Of a stretch of DNA of 5,874 bases, positions 1 through 5,874 are shown piece by piece. The DNA is taken from the NCBI GenBank assembly GCA_011049745.1, contig DRHE01000443.1, forward strand, positions 1 through 5,874. Reading direction: 5' to 3'. The position numbers and the translations under genes are program-made. Origin of the DNA: Spirochaetales bacterium. Its GTDB lineage: Bacteria > Spirochaetota > Spirochaetia > SZUA-6 > DRHE01. How positions within the stretch are numbered: position 1 is the stretch's first letter; every line of letters begins with the position of its first letter. Under the pieces are notes generated by a model, which had not been told where the DNA came from, ran no database searches, and was given only the letters and a program-made list of their open reading frames with translations.

Positions 1-36
1 CCATTTAAGCAGAAGGATCTACTGCCTTATTTAAAA
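1..36. repeat. Left arm of 36-bp inverted repeat
   Basis: Bases 1-36 are the reverse complement of 138-173 with a single mismatch (base 6 against base 168). The arm begins at the first base of the window, so it may extend further left. Read on the plus strand it encodes PFKQKDLLPYLK, the segment just after the TK of the kinase's second receiver. Read on the minus strand it supplies the stop codon (27-29) of the kinase reading frame as it stands. The arms enclose a 101-bp spacer (37-137). Confidence 0.95.
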
Positions 37-147
37 AAGTGGCTGCCGGATGGAAGAGCTGATGGAGAAGAGAACCCGGAATCCGGGGAAACTGCTGAGA
101 CAGAGGAATTATTCGATTTTGAGAAGGCAGTTGAGACTTTTAAATAA
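1..147 (+). pseudogene. Inverted 3' end of the hybrid kinase gene (fragment)
   Basis: This plus-strand frame is open from base 1 to TAA at 145-147 and encodes 48 residues. The first twelve, PFKQKDLLPYLK, equal residues 643-654 of the minus-strand kinase. The next part, KWLPDGRADGEE, looks like the normal end of a receiver domain running into an acidic linker, and the last part, EELFDFEKAVETFK, resembles the opening helix of an Hpt phosphotransfer domain. It has no start codon or ribosome binding site of its own here, so it is not an independent gene. It is best read as the authentic, or alternative, 3' end of the kinase gene in flipped orientation. The final FK and stop lie in the repeat, so even this end may be truncated by the rearrangement. 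The Hpt resemblance is short and uncertain. Confidence 0.7.
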
Positions 148-2099
148 GGCAGTAGATCCTTCTGCTTGAATGGTTTGGTCAAGAAATCATCCATGCCTGC
201 CTGGCGGCTCTTCGCTATCTCCTCTTTAATCGCATTAGCCGTAACCGCAATAATCGGCCCTTTAAAGCCCAGAGCCCTGATTTTCTCCGTGGCCTGAAAG
301 CCATTCATATTGGGCATCTGGATATCCATGAAAATAAGATCAAAATGCTCCCTGGAAACAGCCTTTACCGCTTCAAGACCATCCATGGCCGGCTCAACCA
401 GGTAACCCATCTTCTCTAAAATGGTTTTAAAGAGCATCTGGTTCACCTCATGGTCCTCAGCCACCAATATTCTTAAGCTCCTCTCTTCCTTCCTGACTGC
501 GGCCAGGGAAATAAAGGCCTTGAGCTCATCAACCTCTTCCACACCTACAGTTTCCAGATCGAAACCACTGTTTACCACCCGGAACACCTTTTCCAGCAGC
601 TCGCCCCTCTTAACCGGTTTCCCCAGGTAACCGTCGAACCACTTGAGTAGTTTCATTTTTGCTTCCGCGCCGCTCATTCCCGCCGGGGTCTGCAGGATAA
701 GCTTGGTGGAGTTTATAACCTTATCCGCATTAACCTCGCTGGCAAACTGCCAGCCATCCATACCGGGCATGCGCAGGTCCACAATGGCCAGATGAATATT
801 TCTATCCGACCTTGCCCGGGAGCGCAGCACCTCCAGAGCCTCCACGCCATTCTCCGCCTCTTCTATCTCACAGCCCCAACAGCGCAGGTATCTCTTTAAA
901 ATAGAACGAACAGTAATCTTATCGTCGATAACCAATACTCTTAAGCCCTCAAAGAAAGTGTCAGAAACATCCCGAAAAATATTGGCCCTGTCCTGCTTCT
1001 CCATTACCGCCGTGAACCAGAAAGAAGCGCCTTTTCCGGCGGAGCTCTCAACTCCAATTCTCCCTCCCATCAGCTCTGTTAAATTCCTAGCAATAGTGAG
1101 ACCCAGACCGGTGCCGCCGAATTTTCTGGTAGTCGAGGAATCCACCTGAGAAAATGATTGAAAGAGCTTCTCCTGCTTTTCAGGAGAAATACCAACCCCG
1201 GTGTCGAATATGGTAAATTTAAGAGTAGTCAGGTGGCGGTCCTCTTTCAGGGCTTTGACACTAACCAGGATTGATCCCCTGGCTGTGAATTTGACCGCGT
1301 TCTTAACCAGGTTGACCAGTATCTGCCGCAAGCGCACCGGATCACCCTGCAGCATGTGGGGCGTCCTTGGATCAATATAAATAGCGAGCTCCAGCCCCTT
1401 TTTATGGGCTTCCAGTGTGACTATATCTACTGCCTCTTCGATTATTTTATATAGATCGAAATCTATAGATTCCAGATGGAGTTTGCCGGCTTCGATCTTG
1501 GAAAAATCCAGAATATTGTTTATCAGGCTGAGCAATACATCCGCTGAAAAACGCACCTGTTCACCATACTCCTGCTGCTCTTCATCCAATTCCGTATCTA
1601 AAAGCAGTTCCGTCATTCCGGTTATGGTATGGATAGGCGTTCTTATTTCATGGCTCATATTGGCCAGGAACTCAGATTTGGTCTTAGTATCTATCTCTGC
1701 TGTCTCCTTTGCTCTCTTTAATTCCTCTTCATCTCTTTTGCGCCTGGTAATATCTTCAACCACCGCAAAAGCGAAATAATTGCCTGTCCTGCTGTCCTTG
1801 ACTAAAGAAACACTTAACCGCCACCAGGCCGTCTGACCATCAGTGCGCAGATAACGGACCTCTGACTGGAAGTGATCCTCCTCGCCGGATAACAGCTTCT
1901 GCAAGCTGGTTTCAAAGGCAAAGACATACTCAACATGGATAAATGGTGAGAGGCTGGAATGTTTGAGGCCCTCTTCATCATAACCGATCATCTCTCCCAG
2001 GATCTTATTAATCCGTAAAATACGGCCTTCTCTATCCAGAACGAGCATACCTACAATTGTGTGGCTGAAGATATCCTCAAAACAGTGCTCTAAATCCAT
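27..2099 (-). CDS. Soluble hybrid histidine kinase, PAS-HisKA-HATPase-REC-REC, with altered C-terminus
   Basis: A cytoplasmic hybrid sensor kinase that autophosphorylates on His and passes phosphate to its own and possibly separate receivers. There is no transmembrane segment. Domains in order: PAS with PAC (about 5-120), a charged coiled-coil linker (120-142), HisKA with H150 in NMSHEIRTP, and an ATPase domain with N box (N267), G1 box DTGVGI (299-304), F box LFQSFSQVD and G2 box GGTGLGL (328-334). Receiver 1 spans about 386-505 (D392/D393, D441, K494). Receiver 2 spans about 542-654 (E548/D549, D592, T620, K642). All catalytic residues are present. Residues 655-690 are Ser-rich and unlike any receiver end; this tail starts exactly where the right repeat arm ends, so it is probably antisense reading of the spacer. 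The start lies 11 bases past the regulator's stop and lacks a clear Shine-Dalgarno, suggesting translational coupling. The signal sensed by the PAS domain is unknown. Confidence 0.93.
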   Translation of the reverse strand: MDLEHCFEDIFSHTIVGMLVLDREGRILRINKILGEMIGYDEEGLKHSSLSPFIHVEYVFAFETSLQKLLSGEEDHFQSEVRYLRTDGQTAWWRLSVSLVKDSRTGNYFAFAVVEDITRRKRDEEELKRAKETAEIDTKTKSEFLANMSHEIRTPIHTITGMTELLLDTELDEEQQEYGEQVRFSADVLLSLINNILDFSKIEAGKLHLESIDFDLYKIIEEAVDIVTLEAHKKGLELAIYIDPRTPHMLQGDPVRLRQILVNLVKNAVKFTARGSILVSVKALKEDRHLTTLKFTIFDTGVGISPEKQEKLFQSFSQVDSSTTRKFGGTGLGLTIARNLTELMGGRIGVESSAGKGASFWFTAVMEKQDRANIFRDVSDTFFEGLRVLVIDDKITVRSILKRYLRCWGCEIEEAENGVEALEVLRSRARSDRNIHLAIVDLRMPGMDGWQFASEVNADKVINSTKLILQTPAGMSGAEAKMKLLKWFDGYLGKPVKRGELLEKVFRVVNSGFDLETVGVEEVDELKAFISLAAVRKEERSLRILVAEDHEVNQMLFKTILEKMGYLVEPAMDGLEAVKAVSREHFDLIFMDIQMPNMNGFQATEKIRALGFKGPIIAVTANAIKEEIAKSRQAGMDDFLTKPFKQKDLLPYLKVSTAFSKSNNSSVSAVSPDSGFSSPSALPSGSHFFK
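138..173. repeat. Right arm of 36-bp inverted repeat
   Basis: This arm pairs with bases 1-36 in opposite orientation. On the minus strand it is in frame in the kinase gene and encodes residues 643-654 (PFKQKDLLPYLK). On the plus strand it contains the TAA at 145-147 that ends the short open frame starting at base 1. The match stops at 137/37. The one difference turns a Phe codon from TTC (right arm) to TTT (left arm), so the encoded protein is unchanged. Confidence 0.95.
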
Positions 2100-2107
2100 G
2101 AAATCGA

Positions 2108-3337
2108 TCAGAAATTTCGTTTCAATATTTCAGTAGTTTTCTTAAAGATTCCGCCGGGACTTATAGGCTTGGTCAGGTAACTCCTGACACCAGATCGAAT
2201 TGCCCTTACTACCGTATCTCTCTCCTTGACCGCGGATAGCACAATAACCGGTATTTCCACCTTTTTCTCTTTGAGATATGCCAGAACACCAAAACCATCC
2301 AGAACCGGCATCTGGAGATCCAAAAAGATCAGATCGAAAGTCTCATTTTCCAGGGCTTCAACAAATTTCCGGCCGTTATCATAGGGTTTTACCTGCCAAT
2401 CGGTTTCGGAAAAGGCTGTTTTTATCAATTCCTGTATTACCAGATCATCATCTACTACACCTATAGTAATATCCTTTATCTCATCGGCAAAACGCAATTG
2501 TATGGTTTCCTCTTTCCTGCTTCTGGGCGCTTGAGAAACTAAAAAATCCGACTTTACTATGTTCATACCGTCATCGATAAAATCTGAGACCTTAATTCCC
2601 AGAAGACCATCCATAGCTTTGCCTAAGTTATCGGTAATCTCAATTTTACCGAAATCGGAATGGCCCTGGATAAAAGCCTTAACCTGCTGTGAAGAAGCAA
2701 GGATCTTTATCGCTTTTGCCGGAGAACGGGTAGCGCCGACAATATTTTCAAAGAGGACCTTCAGTTTACCCGCATCAGCGCTTTCTATCTGGATATCGGA
2801 CATCATAACCAGCACTTTAGGAACCCTCACTTTATAAATCTCCAGGAGCTCTCCGATTTTGTACTTGAGAAGATCTATTTTCTCTCTGTTCAGTCCCCTG
2901 GCAATTTCAATGAAGAGTATTTCATCATTAAAATGTGCTTCGATTATACAGGGGGTACTATCAATTTTCAGTTCTATTCCCAGAATTGAAGCAACTGCCT
3001 CTATCAGGGCATCCATTTTAACAGGTTTGGTAAAAAATTTAGTTACATTATATTTAGCCACTTCCAGTAGTTTCGGCTTGTCAATTTTCGAAGTAGCCAT
3101 AATAAGAGGGGTGTTGGTAGTATTGGGATTCGCTTTTTTTTCTTTCAGGATCTCCAGACTGCTCACTCGGGAAAGGTAATAATCCATGATTATCAGGTCA
3201 GGAAGGCTGTTCTTCATCTTTATCATACCATCGAAACCATTCAACGCTACAATCACCTCCAGGTTGTAGGTTGACAGTTTTTTCTTTAAATAACTGCGAA
3301 TGAGTTCTGATTCGTCAATAACTAATACTTTAAGCAT
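2108..3337 (-). CDS. Two-receiver response regulator with STAS-like middle domain (REC-STAS-like-REC)
   Basis: A 409-residue soluble signalling protein, probably a phosphate acceptor for the neighbouring kinase. Receiver 1 (about 1-118) has acidic pair D8/E9, phospho-acceptor D52 in IIMDYYL, the ATS position near 82 and K104 in FFTKP. Receiver 2 (about 290-405) has the D296-D298 cluster, phospho-acceptor D340 in FLDLQMP, S368 and K390 in YLTKP. Residues 128-248 alternate strands and helices in the order expected of a STAS (anti-sigma-factor antagonist) domain: a strand near 140-146, KVLVMMSDI, a helix after SADAG, AIKILASS, and a final helix. This assignment is by pattern only. No DNA-binding or enzymatic output domain is visible, so it may act through protein contacts or as a phosphate relay or sink. 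The start is set by an AGGAG nine bases upstream; an ATG five bases earlier is out of frame. It is the first gene of an operon with the kinase. Confidence 0.9.
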   Translation of the reverse strand: MLKVLVIDESELIRSYLKKKLSTYNLEVIVALNGFDGMIKMKNSLPDLIIMDYYLSRVSSLEILKEKKANPNTTNTPLIMATSKIDKPKLLEVAKYNVTKFFTKPVKMDALIEAVASILGIELKIDSTPCIIEAHFNDEILFIEIARGLNREKIDLLKYKIGELLEIYKVRVPKVLVMMSDIQIESADAGKLKVLFENIVGATRSPAKAIKILASSQQVKAFIQGHSDFGKIEITDNLGKAMDGLLGIKVSDFIDDGMNIVKSDFLVSQAPRSRKEETIQLRFADEIKDITIGVVDDDLVIQELIKTAFSETDWQVKPYDNGRKFVEALENETFDLIFLDLQMPVLDGFGVLAYLKEKKVEIPVIVLSAVKERDTVVRAIRSGVRSYLTKPISPGGIFKKTTEILKRNF

Positions 3338-3346
3338 TTCATTTTT

Positions 3347-3351
3347 CTCCT
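3347..3351 (-). promoter_or_regulatory. Ribosome binding site of the two-receiver regulator
   Basis: The minus strand reads AGGAG here, nine bases before the ATG at 3337. An earlier ATG (3340-3342, minus strand) is only four bases from it and is in another frame, so the spacing favours the start that opens with MLKVLVID. Confidence 0.8.
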
Positions 3352-3369
3352 ATAATAAGAGAATAATAG

Positions 3370-3399
3370 ATCATATCCCCATAATTCCTTACCGGTCAA
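3370..3399 (-). promoter_or_regulatory. Sigma70-type promoter for the regulator-kinase operon
   Basis: On the minus strand, TTGACC (3399-3394, 5/6 to consensus) is followed by an 18-bp spacer and TATGAT (3375-3370, 5/6). Transcription would start near 3363, leaving a leader of about 26 bases that contains the AGGAG. It is the only good promoter seen upstream of the operon. Assigned by consensus match alone. Confidence 0.65.
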
Positions 3400-3477
3400 G
3401 GCTATCTGCTCGCCGGCTATTATATAATCGGTATGAAGCACCATAATACCTATTGCTTAAATTATTCTCCACTCTTA

Positions 3478-3506
3478 TTGAATTCTAGCCTAAATTATGG
3501 CATAAT
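3478..3506 (+). promoter_or_regulatory. Sigma70-type promoter for the TRAP operon, start site at or next to the ATG
   Basis: TTGAAT (3478-3483, 4/6 to consensus), a 17-bp spacer and CATAAT (3501-3506, 5/6) lie directly before the tatT-like gene. With the last base of the -10 at position -7, the start site falls at about 3513, the A of the ATG. No Shine-Dalgarno is visible upstream of that ATG, which fits a leaderless or nearly leaderless message. An in-frame TAG at 3486-3488 with no start codon after it rules out a longer N-terminus. Confidence 0.55.
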
Positions 3507-3512
3507 CATTTT

Positions 3513-4484
3513 ATGGCAGCTACTAAATCCATCATTTTCATAATTGTCACCATCTCTCTTACATTTATGAATAGCTGTTCCATCAATAAATGGGCAGTCA
3601 ACAGGGTTGCGGATATGCTCTCAAGCGGCGGCGGCACAGTCTTTTCCGGTGATGATGATCCGGAACTTATCGCCGCTGCCCTGCCCTTTGCTTTGAAGGT
3701 CTATGAATCCCTGCTGCAGAGTACCCCCGATAACACAGAACTTCTGCTGGCCACCGGCAGAACCTTTATTATGTATGCCAATGCTTTTGTTGATACTCCT
3801 GCTACAATGCTGCCTGATGAAAACTTTGAACAGCGCAGTAAGATGAAAATGCGCGCAAAAAGACTCTATTTAAGGGGCAGAGATTATATTCTTAAGGCGC
3901 TAGCGATACGCTATGATCAATTCTCAAGCTTTATGGTATCAGGACCGGATGAAACTGTTCTTGAAAGAATGGTAATCAATGATGTGCCCTATCTTTACTG
4001 GGCAGCCGCCGGCTGGATGGCCGCTTTCAGCACCGATCCCTTTGATATGCGCCTGGCTCTTTCCCGGCCCAAAGCACTGGCACTGATGGAGCGTGCCTTT
4101 GAGCTTGATGAAGCTTTTCAGAAAGGCGCTATTCATGAATTCTTTATCTCTTACTATGGGGCTTTACCGGCTTCCCTGGGAGGCAGCAAAGAGAAAGCCC
4201 TCTTCCATTTTAACCGGGCCCTGGAACTGTCAGGCGGCTTAAACTCCGGACCCTATGTGGCTCTGGCCGGCAGTATCGCTGTTAATGAACAAAATGTAGA
4301 AGATTTTATCAATCTGCTGAATAAAGCCCTGGAGATCGATCCTGACAGTAATCCGGAAAACAGGCTGGCAAATATATTAAGCATGAGAAAAGCCAGATGG
4401 ATGCTCGATCATATAGAAGACTATTTTCTATTGCCAGGTGATATAAACGATAATTCCATAGATAAAGGAAGCGAAGCACAATGA
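3513..4484 (+). CDS. TRAP transporter T-component lipoprotein (TatT family)
   Basis: A periplasmic, lipid-anchored helical protein of the TatT family, which in Treponema pallidum works with a DctP-like receptor in a TRAP uptake system. The N-terminus has one Lys, a hydrophobic stretch (7-18) and a lipobox-like FMNSC, giving Cys22 as the likely lipidated residue; this is a relaxed, spirochaete-style lipobox. The part following it, AVNRVADMLSSGGGTVFSGD then DDPELIAAALPFALKVYESL, is the family's typical opening. Helical TPR-like pairs appear at about 50-95, 112-135, 185-220 and 226-278, the last ending NLLNKALEIDPDSNPENR. The start is the only one possible in frame (TAG at 3486-3488) and has no Shine-Dalgarno. 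The stop overlaps the next start by four bases (ATGA), which ties the gene to the receptor gene. The T protein may hold or hand over a hydrophobic ligand, as proposed for the Treponema homologue; that role is inference here. Confidence 0.85.
   Translation: MAATKSIIFIIVTISLTFMNSCSINKWAVNRVADMLSSGGGTVFSGDDDPELIAAALPFALKVYESLLQSTPDNTELLLATGRTFIMYANAFVDTPATMLPDENFEQRSKMKMRAKRLYLRGRDYILKALAIRYDQFSSFMVSGPDETVLERMVINDVPYLYWAAAGWMAAFSTDPFDMRLALSRPKALALMERAFELDEAFQKGAIHEFFISYYGALPASLGGSKEKALFHFNRALELSGGLNSGPYVALAGSIAVNEQNVEDFINLLNKALEIDPDSNPENRLANILSMRKARWMLDHIEDYFLLPGDINDNSIDKGSEAQ
4465..4469 (+). promoter_or_regulatory. Ribosome binding site of the dctP-like gene, inside tatT
   Basis: AAGGA lies 11 bases before the ATG at 4481, within the last codons of the T-component gene. 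With the ATGA overlap it supports coupled translation of the two genes. Confidence 0.55.
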
Positions 4485-5485
4485 AGAGTACCGGTAAAAT
4501 TATTGCTGTTTTATTTTTGCTGATAATACTGGCAAACCCCATTGCCGCCTTGACCATAAAATTGGGCAGCCTGGCGCCGGTGGGCTCCCCCTGGGACAAT
4601 GCCTTAAGAGAGCTGGCTGCTGAGTGGAAGAAAATATCCCGGGGGCGGGTAAACATGAAGATCTATCCGGGAGGTATAGTCGGCGATGAACCTGATATGC
4701 TGCGCAAGATCCGCATACGCCAGTTAGATGCCACCGCCATTACCGGCATAGGCATGACCCATATCGCACCGAATGTCCTGGCCGTGCAGCTGCCCATGCT
4801 GGTGCGCGATGACGCCGAGCTGGACTACGTGCTTCAGAAGATGCAGCCGATTTTTGAAGAGGAATTTGAAAGTAAAGGCTTTAAAGTGATCCTCTGGACA
4901 ATGGCCGGCTGGGCCCACTTCTTTGCCAAAGAGCCTATTGTCTATCCTGAGGATCTTAGGAACCAGAAATTCTTCATTACCGAGGGCAGCAGCAACGATG
5001 CACAGGCCTGGAAAAAGATGGGCTTTCACGTAGTTCCCCTTTCGGTAAACGATGTGCTGCCGGCGCTGCAGAGCGGCATGATTGATGCGGTAACCACTAC
5101 ACCGCTGGCCGCTGCGGCACTGCAGTGGTTCGGCCTGGCCAAGAATATGTGCGGCCTCAGATGGGCGCCCATGATCGGCAGTATTGTTATCTCCACCCGC
5201 ACCTGGGAGCGTATTCCTGAAAGTATGCGCCCCGAACTGCTGCAAGCGGCCAATAAAATCGAGAGATCCTTAAGGGTTGAAGCCGCAAAGATCGAAGCAC
5301 AAGCCATGGAAATAATGAAAGAGAACGGCCTGGTTATAAACCCTATTCCTCCGGAAGCGGAAAAGGAGTGGCGGAAAATTGTGGATAACGGCTTAGACAT
5401 GCTGATTGGCAGGAGCTTTGACCGTAAAACCTACGACCTGGTCAGGAGCCATTTGAAGGATTATCGCGATAAGCATGCCCCTTAA
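4481..5485 (+). CDS. TRAP transporter solute-binding protein (DctP family)
   Basis: The periplasmic receptor of a tripartite ATP-independent transporter: it binds solute and delivers it to the QM membrane part. Residues 1-23 form a signal peptide (KSTGK, hydrophobic core, then NPIAA); there is no Cys at the end, so it should be a soluble periplasmic protein. The mature part shows the DctP pattern: IKLGSLAPVGSPWDNALREL, then VNMKIYPGGIVGDEPDMLRK near 57-76, LPMLVRDDAELDYV, and YPEDLRNQKF with VVPLSVNDVLPALQSGMIDA (184-203). The 334-residue length is normal for the family. In classic members the segment after PEDL ends in KIR, whose Arg clamps the substrate carboxylate; here it reads KFF (163-165), so the Arg is missing. 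The substrate is therefore probably not a simple dicarboxylate. It overlaps the T gene by 4 bases and the Q gene by 11. Confidence 0.93.
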   Translation: MKSTGKIIAVLFLLIILANPIAALTIKLGSLAPVGSPWDNALRELAAEWKKISRGRVNMKIYPGGIVGDEPDMLRKIRIRQLDATAITGIGMTHIAPNVLAVQLPMLVRDDAELDYVLQKMQPIFEEEFESKGFKVILWTMAGWAHFFAKEPIVYPEDLRNQKFFITEGSSNDAQAWKKMGFHVVPLSVNDVLPALQSGMIDAVTTTPLAAAALQWFGLAKNMCGLRWAPMIGSIVISTRTWERIPESMRPELLQAANKIERSLRVEAAKIEAQAMEIMKENGLVINPIPPEAEKEWRKIVDNGLDMLIGRSFDRKTYDLVRSHLKDYRDKHAP

Positions 5486-5874
5486 AAGAATAGTCTCCCT
5501 CTGGCATAAAGCAGAAAACAACCTTGCCTATTTAGTACTTATCCTGATCGCTCTGGTTCCCACACTGGAAGTGATTGCGCGCGGTGTTTTCAAAACGGGC
5601 ATTCCCAGCTCCGCCAGATATATCCAGCATTTGATACTATGGATCGCCTTTGCCGGAGGAATGATTACCTCGCGGGAAGGGAAACACTTATCCCTCTCCG
5701 CCGGTGTTGAGCTTTTAAAGCTGCCGGTAAGAGAGCTCATCAAGACGGTAACCGCTTTTATCTCGGTAACTGTAACCACGGCACTCACCTTAAGCTCATT
5801 ATCACTGCTGCTCATCGGTTTTGATCCTGATTTGAGAGTAGGAATTTTTTCCATACGTTTTGCCCTTTTAATCC
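5475..5874 (+). CDS. TRAP transporter small permease subunit (DctQ family), 3' end beyond window
   Basis: The membrane Q subunit of the transporter; 133 complete codons are visible and the frame is still open at the window edge. The product begins MPLKRIVSLWHKAENNLAYL and has hydrophobic segments at about 18-35 (LVLILIALVPTLEVIAR), 51-62 (LILWIAFAGGMI) and 90-113. Family features are the EVIARGVF helix end, a Trp-containing second helix, and TSREGKHLSL, matching the conserved R-x-G-x-H-I/L motif. The ATG at 5475 lies in the end of the receptor gene, giving an 11-base overlap. No clear Shine-Dalgarno is seen, which suggests coupling. In Treponema the Q and M parts are fused into one protein; whether that holds here cannot be seen. 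The M subunit is expected just downstream. Confidence 0.85.
   Translation, partial: MPLKRIVSLWHKAENNLAYLVLILIALVPTLEVIARGVFKTGIPSSARYIQHLILWIAFAGGMITSREGKHLSLSAGVELLKLPVRELIKTVTAFISVTVTTALTLSSLSLLLIGFDPDLRVGIFSIRFALLI

Larger units (their letters stand above)
3338..3512. other. Divergent intergenic region between the signalling and TRAP operons
   Basis: This 175-bp AT-rich stretch separates two operons transcribed away from each other and holds the promoter candidates for both. The two promoters are about 80 bp apart between their -35 elements. No RNA gene, riboswitch or convincing operator was seen; the only short perfect palindrome is ATTATATAAT at 3419-3428. Confidence 0.8.

Noticed and set aside
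1..173. Long hairpin as a transcription terminator
   Set aside because: The 36-bp arms are separated by a 101-base loop and lie within coding sequence; there is no short GC-rich stem followed by a T run.
1..173. Insertion sequence or integron attachment site
   Set aside because: There is no transposase or integrase gene, no target duplication, and the arms encode part of the host kinase itself.
421..3179. Several plus-strand open frames of 60-120 residues opposite the kinase and regulator genes
   Set aside because: They are Ser- and Ile-rich antisense readings of receiver and kinase domains with no start signals.
3419..3428. Palindrome ATTATATAAT as an operator or second -10 element
   Set aside because: It is short and AT-only in an AT-rich stretch, and no -35 element sits at the proper distance for the plus strand.
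4724..5400. Two long minus-strand open frames within the receptor gene
   Set aside because: They are antisense to a well-supported DctP-family gene, show no domain pattern and no ribosome binding site.
5528..5854. Minus-strand open frame of 108 residues
   Set aside because: It lies opposite the DctQ-like gene, whose plus-strand frame has clear family motifs and overlaps the receptor gene as expected in this operon.

Overview
The window reads as bacterial and most likely from a spirochaete. The strongest pointer is a TRAP-transporter operon that opens with a TatT-type lipoprotein (TPR fold). This T component is best known from Treponema pallidum, next to a DctP-like solute receptor and a DctQ-type membrane subunit. 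The poor-consensus lipobox also fits spirochaetes. The assignment rests on gene content and recalled family features, not on a search; another Gram-negative anaerobe carrying a T component is possible.

Layout. The left 3.3 kb is a minus-strand two-gene operon. The first gene (3337 to 2108) encodes a two-receiver regulator with a STAS-like middle domain. Eight bases downstream, the second (2099 to 27) encodes a soluble hybrid histidine kinase, PAS-HisKA-HATPase-REC-REC. A 175-bp divergent intergenic region (3338-3512) holds a good sigma70-type promoter for each direction. The right 2.4 kb is a plus-strand operon: tatT-like (3513-4484), dctP-like (4481-5485) and a dctQ-like gene (from 5475, cut by the window edge). 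Its genes overlap by 4 and 11 bases.

The most unusual structure is at the left edge. Bases 1-36 and 138-173 form a 36-bp inverted repeat with one synonymous mismatch, around a 101-bp spacer. The kinase gene reads through the right arm, then through the spacer in what looks like the antisense direction, giving an atypical serine-rich tail. The opposite strand of bases 1-147 is open and encodes a more natural end of the same kinase: the end of the second receiver, an acidic linker, and what could be the start of an Hpt domain. Either this is a small invertible segment that swaps the kinase C-terminus, or it is a fold-back chimera at a contig end. The second explanation is at least as likely, and what lies left of base 1 would decide it.

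How the genes may work together. The kinase and regulator can form a phosphorelay: the kinase has one HisKA histidine and two receivers, and the partner protein has two more. Neither shows a DNA-binding domain, so a transcriptional effect on the divergent transporter operon cannot be claimed. In the transporter, the P protein would bind solute in the periplasm, the lipid-anchored T protein may hold or pass the ligand, and the Q (and presumably M) subunits would drive uptake with an ion gradient. The P protein has Phe where classic DctP receptors have the carboxylate-binding Arg, so the substrate is probably not an ordinary C4-dicarboxylate.
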